Shown here: piece after piece, positions 59,118-64,000 of the stretch
Numbering within the stretch: the first letter of the stretch is position 1
Layout of the letters: the number at the start of each line of letters is the position of its first letter
DNA from: Tetranychus cinnabarinus
Lineage: Eukaryota; Arthropoda; Arachnida; Trombidiformes; Tetranychidae
Direction of reading: 5' to 3'
DNA: 64,000 nucleotides
Assembly (NCBI GenBank): GCA_022266195.1
Contig: WHVY01000001.1
Coordinates: forward strand, 1,550,001 to 1,614,000
Made by a program: the position numbers and the translations under genes
The notes under the pieces: generated by a model
Seen by the model: only the letters and a program-made list of their open reading frames with translations
What the model was told of the DNA's origin: nothing
Database searches by the model: none

Positions 59118-60219
59118 TCATTGTTTCACTTCATGTGTTTTTATGTTATTGACACAAATGTGTCTGGAATGTTGATTTTATCAATTTAACATTCATAGAT
59201 CGGTAATTACACAGATGTGTCTGCAATTATAATAATGTTTACTCTAGAAAGAGTATAAAACGAATTTTTTCAAAATAAAAGTTATCATTGCAGTATCGGT
59301 TTTAAACTTACATCAAGGGTCTTTATTGCAATAGTGACATCGTTTTGTAACTGCTTTTTCATCTCTTCTTTTCTCAGGGTAATCATTTTCAGTTATTGAA
59401 TAGCGGCATCAATCGCAGAAGTGATGTAAACATTTCTTCATTGTTGAAAATTTTACACAGTTAATCATTTTTTCGCTGATGGATAATCCTGTAAATCTAA
59501 TCATAATGTACTTTAACTTAATCATAAGTCTGGATTTATATCCGCACAGTTACAATCTTTTGCTGCAAGCAAATAAAAAATAGCAGAAAAAAGTCGAATT
59601 GTATAAAATGAGTATGTATTGTATGAACATCACCTCTTTGCTACTTTTTCAATAGATTTCATCAGAATACTTCTTTTGTTAGCCATTTTCTCACTTGGTA
59701 CAATTTATGTTCAACTATTTTTTAAAATTTTGGTGATAATATTGTTTCAATGTTCACTGTAAAACTAAGTGTATTAACACATTTCTATTGAAAAAAAATG
59801 AAGAATCACTAGATAGCACCAATTTTAATTAACAGAAATTTTCTCAGCTATCTTTATCATTTTTATCTTGCAAACAACTCTTGCTTTGGTTAACAACAAA
59901 AGCCCTTTCCCAATGAAAAAATCAGCTTTTTATTATGAATTTTTTCTTTCCTGTCGGCTACGTATTACAGTTTTCCTCTTCGCACTGCCTCTTTTCCCCT
60001 TCACATCACTATCGGAATTTCATCTCCGTTAGATGCCCTCTTCAATTCATCGTTTTTCATCTCGCGCCTTCATTTACATATTGAAAAGTGGCTTCAAAGA
60101 CGCCATTTACGTCACTACTTAGGGCCCAGGATCACCAGTGATGGCCAGTTTCCAAGCGACAAACCAAACACAAACCCTGACTAGGCCCACGAACAATAAT
60201 GTTCCATTTCATCGGATTT
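59118..60219. other. Intergenic
   Basis: No supported gene. Around 59990-60200 the base composition is less AT-rich, leading into the retrotransposon remnant; this may be further decayed sequence of the same element. Confidence 0.45.
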
Positions 60220-60405
60220 CAAGACGACTTAACTGTGGTAACCGATCATTGTTCCGTCTGCTTTCTTAAAGGCAAAAGGAAGTTGCCTGCAAAATACATA
60301 TTCGATGCACTCTCTTTTACAAGAATTTGACTTTGAGATCAACTACAAGAGTGGAAAATATCATCAAGACGTTGACTGCTTGAGTCGGTACCCAGCTGAA
60401 AAGGA
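60220..60405 (+). mobile_element. Ty3/gypsy retrotransposon RNase H fragment (frameshifted)
   Basis: The plus strand reads VVTDHCSVCFLKGK, then after a frameshift near 60330 DFEINYKSGK and CLSRYP. These are hallmark pieces of the RNase H region of Ty3/gypsy polyproteins. The frameshift and the lack of neighbouring reverse transcriptase, integrase or LTRs show that it is a dead fragment. Confidence 0.85.
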
Positions 60406-60827
60406 AAGACTTGCAATATAAGGTGTGAATCCTAATGTTTTTGAATAATTTTCACAAAATTGGATGATGACAGCTAGACTGACCTCACAGGCATTATTCA
60501 ACCGAAATGAATGTACATGAATGAGTACAATTTAGATTGAAATTAGGCATGGAAATTAAGTTTACAAAGTGATAAATAATTACTTTATATTATCTTGGTC
60601 TTTCTGGTAGAAGACTATGGTATATTGATGGGTTAATCATTATTTTTGCAACTGAGTAAAGCATGGCTGACTTAAATTTCTGCGCCGCGCCAACAAGTCT
60701 TCATTCGATTTCAAAAATAACTCAGTTTGATGATGATGATGTTCCAGGGTAGGGTTGCGCTTAGCTTCTCCAACTTTTATCTTTAAAGCCAACAAACACA
60801 AACTATTATTTCTGTTTGCGCAGTGAA

Positions 60828-61428
60828 GATTGTCCAGGTTATTTGCGTGTTGTGACAAAAAGCGACATCAAAATAAATATTATATACAGTCTTGTCGAGC
60901 TTTGGCGAAGTGATATTCAAATGGTGTTTGGAAGAAGGTACAAAAAATCAATCATGGCAATGAACCTCAAGGAAAATACAACTGTTAATTATTTTTAATT
61001 CTGCTGTGCGGTTACTTTGTCTGCAATTGCTGAGTTTGAGTTACAAATTGGAACTCTGGAAAGAGATTTTGAAGAGGATGAATCAACATTATTTCGAAGA
61101 AATATCACCAAGGAAGACTTTAAATAACGAGAAGAAACATGGCTGGGTAGTTGAAGAAATAGAGCGTGAGTCAGGTCGTAGTTTTATTGAAATTGTTCTT
61201 GCTAGAAACATGAATACATTCAATGCTGTGATAGAACGAAATATAAAGAACTCGTTTCGAAATCGGACAAAGAAAATGAAATTTTCCATTGTTAAGAAGG
61301 CGGAGAAAATGTCTACTGGAAATCTTAGAAAAGATTCCATTTTCTCGGTAATGACAGCAGAATTGAAAAGCAGATACATTGAACGTACTTCTCCAATTTT
61401 GAAAGAAAAGAATAAAATACGATTGTGA
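60828..61428 (+). pseudogene. Possible frameshifted gene relic (unidentified)
   Basis: A plus-strand frame from ~60828 (SEDCPGYLRVVTKSDIK) stops at ~60998. From 61017 another frame (IAEFELQIGTLERDFEEDES) runs ~36 codons, and a third continues to 61428 (EKKHGWVVEEIERESGRSF, then a very basic region). Successive protein-like pieces in shifting frames suggest decay, perhaps of a mobile-element protein. A compatible intron cannot be excluded. No domain is recognised. Confidence 0.3.
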
Positions 61429-61462
61429 AACCAGATGGATATATTTAGTTATGATCTTATTA

Positions 61463-62007
61463 GGGTGTCAAATAAGTTTTGCGGTTGGGTATGAAGTTTA
61501 GCTTAGAATTGACAAAAATTTCATTAAATCAAATTATGGACTTGTAGTATTAAAATATCGTTTCAATTTTCCAAATCGAATAATTGATGTCGTTTTTGTG
61601 AGCGTCCGAAAATTTATAACGAAAAAATCGACAAAATTGATTTTGACCTCCGTTCCTGAATAGACCTAGTCTTCTTTGAATGAATTTTCTAAAAATTAAG
61701 ATAGATTGGGGTCCATAGAGATGAGATCAGGTACTTAGGTTAGGTTCGCAAGTATTGAGAATCTTAGGTTAAAAATTTTGTGACGCGTCGCTAGAAAATT
61801 TGATGAAAAAAGTTGGTGAAAAAAAAAATTTTGGTCGATTTTTGTACCCTTTAAAAAGCTGTAAAAATGCAATAATTTTGTGAATATTTGTCCGATTTTG
61901 ATCTTTTTTGTTTTATACTGATTAAGTAAGGCTAAGTAATGTTTTAGCCAAAAAAGATCACAATCAAATCTTTTTTCATAGTGAACCGCAAAATATATTT
62001 GACACCC
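61463..62007. mobile_element. Mariner-like non-autonomous element 2
   Basis: 545 bp. The left terminus is GGGTGTCAAATAAGTTTTGC and the inverted right terminus is GGGTGTCAAATATATTTTGC, with pairing continuing through GGTT (~24 bp, few mismatches). TA flanks both ends. The interior has no long open frame. The terminal GGGTGTCAA is shared with element 1, so both would be recognised by related transposases. Confidence 0.82.
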
Positions 62008-63370
62008 TAATATATTATACTTAGAAAATTTAAGGGTACAAGGGAGTTTACAAAGTATTATGAGTTACAAAATAAAATACAGAAGATAAAGTCTCTAAAA
62101 TTACAGATCTTCGGGTTTGGGTTTAAACTATAGTGACTGGTATGGAAAGCCCTCAGTTCAGGATTGTTCACTGGCAATCTTGGCGTTTAGACTTCATTTA
62201 GGCATTCCGACTAATTAATAAGCTGAGTGGCCAAATGCACACTTTTCATCACATGGAATTCATTGTCTGGTTTCACAGTCAACAGTTCACGAAGGCGCTT
62301 CACCTGATGTCACTAATTAAAATCCTTTACCTAGTCACTCTGCCCAATCTAGCAAATTTGTTCATCCAGTCACTTTTAATAGTTCACAAATAGATTTACT
62401 TATTACATGGAGGTTTAAAAAGTTGAGGTTCAAGTCCAATCTAACCTATGCGTAGAAATTCTTGGACAGATAATAAGTCAAATTTTTCGGGAATCGGCAG
62501 AGATAAAGGGTTGTCATTTTCAGGAATCTTACATCTAATCATAATTGATATCCAATAAAAATTTGGGAATTTTGCAAACAGTATTTCAGAGTTTATGCAA
62601 CATTGAAGTTTTGAAAACTCGCGCGTCGCTGTATTTTGCTGAATAATTTCGATCGTAAATGAGTAGTTAATTTCAAAGTCCTCTAATTCCCTTACGATTA
62701 TTGCAATCAGGCAACTTGAAGCGTTTCTGATTAAAATTTAATCTGAATTTTATGCTGGTGGCTTTGTAGCTCGAAATTTCTACTAATTAATTAATAGTAT
62801 TGAAAATAAGATTAAAATTATGAGTAAAAAGTTTAACCCTCCATAATTTAGAGACCGATTGAAAACCATGAAATGAAGCCGAATTAATTATCGAACCATA
62901 GCATAAATTATATCATATTGGAGCTCTAAACTTTCTCTATTCATTGCACTCAAATTTGTGTCTCTATCTGCATTAGTTCAACAAATAAATTGTCTTGATC
63001 AAGTTGTCCAAGAATTTCTGCGCATAGGTTAGTCAATTTTAGTTGTTCACAAAATATATTCACTTATATTGCTGAGATTCTTAATGGTGAGATTATGGTT
63101 TGATTCAGGTTTTTCTAATTCTTTTCTTAACTTAGGCTTGCAAAAAGAGGTTAAGGAGGCAAATGAGCTTCTTTTGGCAGGGATCTTCTTTGATACCTCG
63201 TTCTTTCAGTTAAGATATATCTTACTCTTGTTTAAGTAAGCATCATTGTTCAATCAGCATTGTTATCGTTAATTGTATCGGAATACTCTTTTTTGCTATA
63301 ATCATGACCATTTCAGAGTAATTTGAACATCTTCCTTATCTTCATTCTCTCACCGAATTCTTACTTTCAG
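62008..63370. other. Intergenic or intron
   Basis: AT-rich, no exon recognised. If the exon at 63371 belongs to a gene, part of this stretch is its intron or 5' region. Confidence 0.45.
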
Positions 63371-63648
63371 CCATCCAACTGTTATCAACATCATATTTCG
63401 AGAGATGTGGAATACAGATTTCTGAATTCTTCAATCAAGCCATTAACGATACTATCATGCGTTTCGAGACGACTCACTGGACAACTGTCCATGACGAGCG
63501 TAGTCAACACACCAAGGCACAACTTCTCAAAGAAGTTAGCTCTATGATTGAGGATATTTTAAGGATGGTCAATATTATCTGTGGCAAGGATGAGGATGTC
63601 TTTGAAGCGATCGAACCAGCTGGGCAACCAGCAAGAACTGAACAATGA
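63371..63648 (+). CDS. Candidate terminal coding exon, unidentified protein
   Basis: A good acceptor (CTTACTTTCAG) at 63370 is followed by two bases and then 91 sense codons ending in TGA at 63646-63648. The first ATG in this frame is at 63457 (MRFETTHWTTVHDERSQ). The sequence is balanced and soluble (KAQLLKEVSSMIEDILRMVN; CGKDEDVFEAIEPAGQP) with less AT bias than its surroundings, so it is probably a real exon. Upstream exons were not found in the window. No domain is recognised. Confidence 0.45.
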
Positions 63649-64000
63649 GCAAGCTCATTTTATCAAATCAGTTGATTCATACTGTAAAAATATTGCATCA
63701 TTTCAATTTTGCTAGAACGGAAAACTTTTTCCTAAAGTTAGATTAGACGGGCAAATCGGGTACACCATATGATGGTTTTAGCACTGTGTATCAGAGTGGC
63801 TAATTCTGGTACAACGAAAGGGACTGTGCTGTGCCAGAGCGGACAAAATTGAAAAAAGCTATCTGGTGGGCCAAAAAGGACAAGTTATGTTCTAGACCTG
63901 GACTTTTACTTACTACTATTTATATCAGATGAACAAGATTTCGATTTGATAGATTAAATGAGGATTAACAATAGACTTGAAAGCGGCAAGAGTAACGTAA
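63649..64000. other. 3' flank at window edge
   Basis: Nothing recognised apart from slightly less AT-rich sequence at 63740-63900. The candidate exon's polyadenylation region would lie here. Confidence 0.45.

Noticed and set aside
1..64000. CRISPR arrays, operons, bacterial ribosome-binding sites, tRNA or rRNA genes
   Set aside because: The genes are spliced and eukaryotic. I saw no regularly spaced short repeats and no convincing tRNA box A/B pairs or rRNA by eye. A tRNAscan-type search would be needed to exclude tRNAs.

Overview
This is eukaryotic, AT-rich nuclear DNA from an arthropod. The genes are small and split by short GT-AG introns, mostly 60-110 bp, with a few of 0.4-1 kb. The gene content includes two innexins, a receptor guanylate cyclase of the Gyc76C/NPR type and quiver/sleepless-like Ly6 proteins. 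A compact chelicerate genome such as that of a spider mite would fit, but that placement is inference; the sequence alone shows only an ecdysozoan-type animal with compact introns. All gene models below were assembled by eye from reading frames, splice consensus and family motifs.

Layout. 0-13.5 kb is a dense housekeeping block: a TAF1C-like Pol I factor (minus strand), two tandem GPI-anchored Ly6 proteins, a CDGSH iron-sulfur protein, the V-ATPase subunit d gene and the rRNA methyltransferase BUD23. Between V-ATPase d and BUD23 sits a striking structure. It consists of about three diverged ~0.7 kb tandem units that continue into a ~0.8 kb near-perfect inverted copy, followed by a broken partial copy of the V-ATPase d gene. 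14.6-20.2 kb holds a secreted His/Gln-rich protein (plus) and a GPR180/TMEM145-type seven-helix protein (minus). 20.2-27.4 kb is a gene desert with only weak candidates. 27.4-35.7 kb holds a RING E3 with an acidic tail and a RAD54L2/ARIP4 SNF2 ATPase, both probably nuclear. 38-42 kb has two tandem innexins of equal length with the same intron position. 42.2-50.9 kb is one ~19-exon receptor guanylate cyclase on the minus strand.

51-64 kb is an accessory, repeat-rich stretch. It holds a tiny secreted cysteine peptide with a clear TATA box, direct repeats flanking that locus, two TA-flanked mariner-like non-autonomous elements with related termini, a frameshifted Ty3/gypsy RNase H remnant and several decaying frames of unknown family. 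The right end carries one convincing but unidentified coding exon.

Functionally, the clear genes cover ribosome production (TAF1C-like, BUD23), vacuolar acidification, mitochondrial iron-sulfur chemistry, chromatin remodelling and ubiquitination, gap junctions and cGMP signalling. There are no operon-like links. The local groupings that look meaningful are the two tandem duplications (Ly6 and innexin) and the V-ATPase d gene with its downstream pseudogene.
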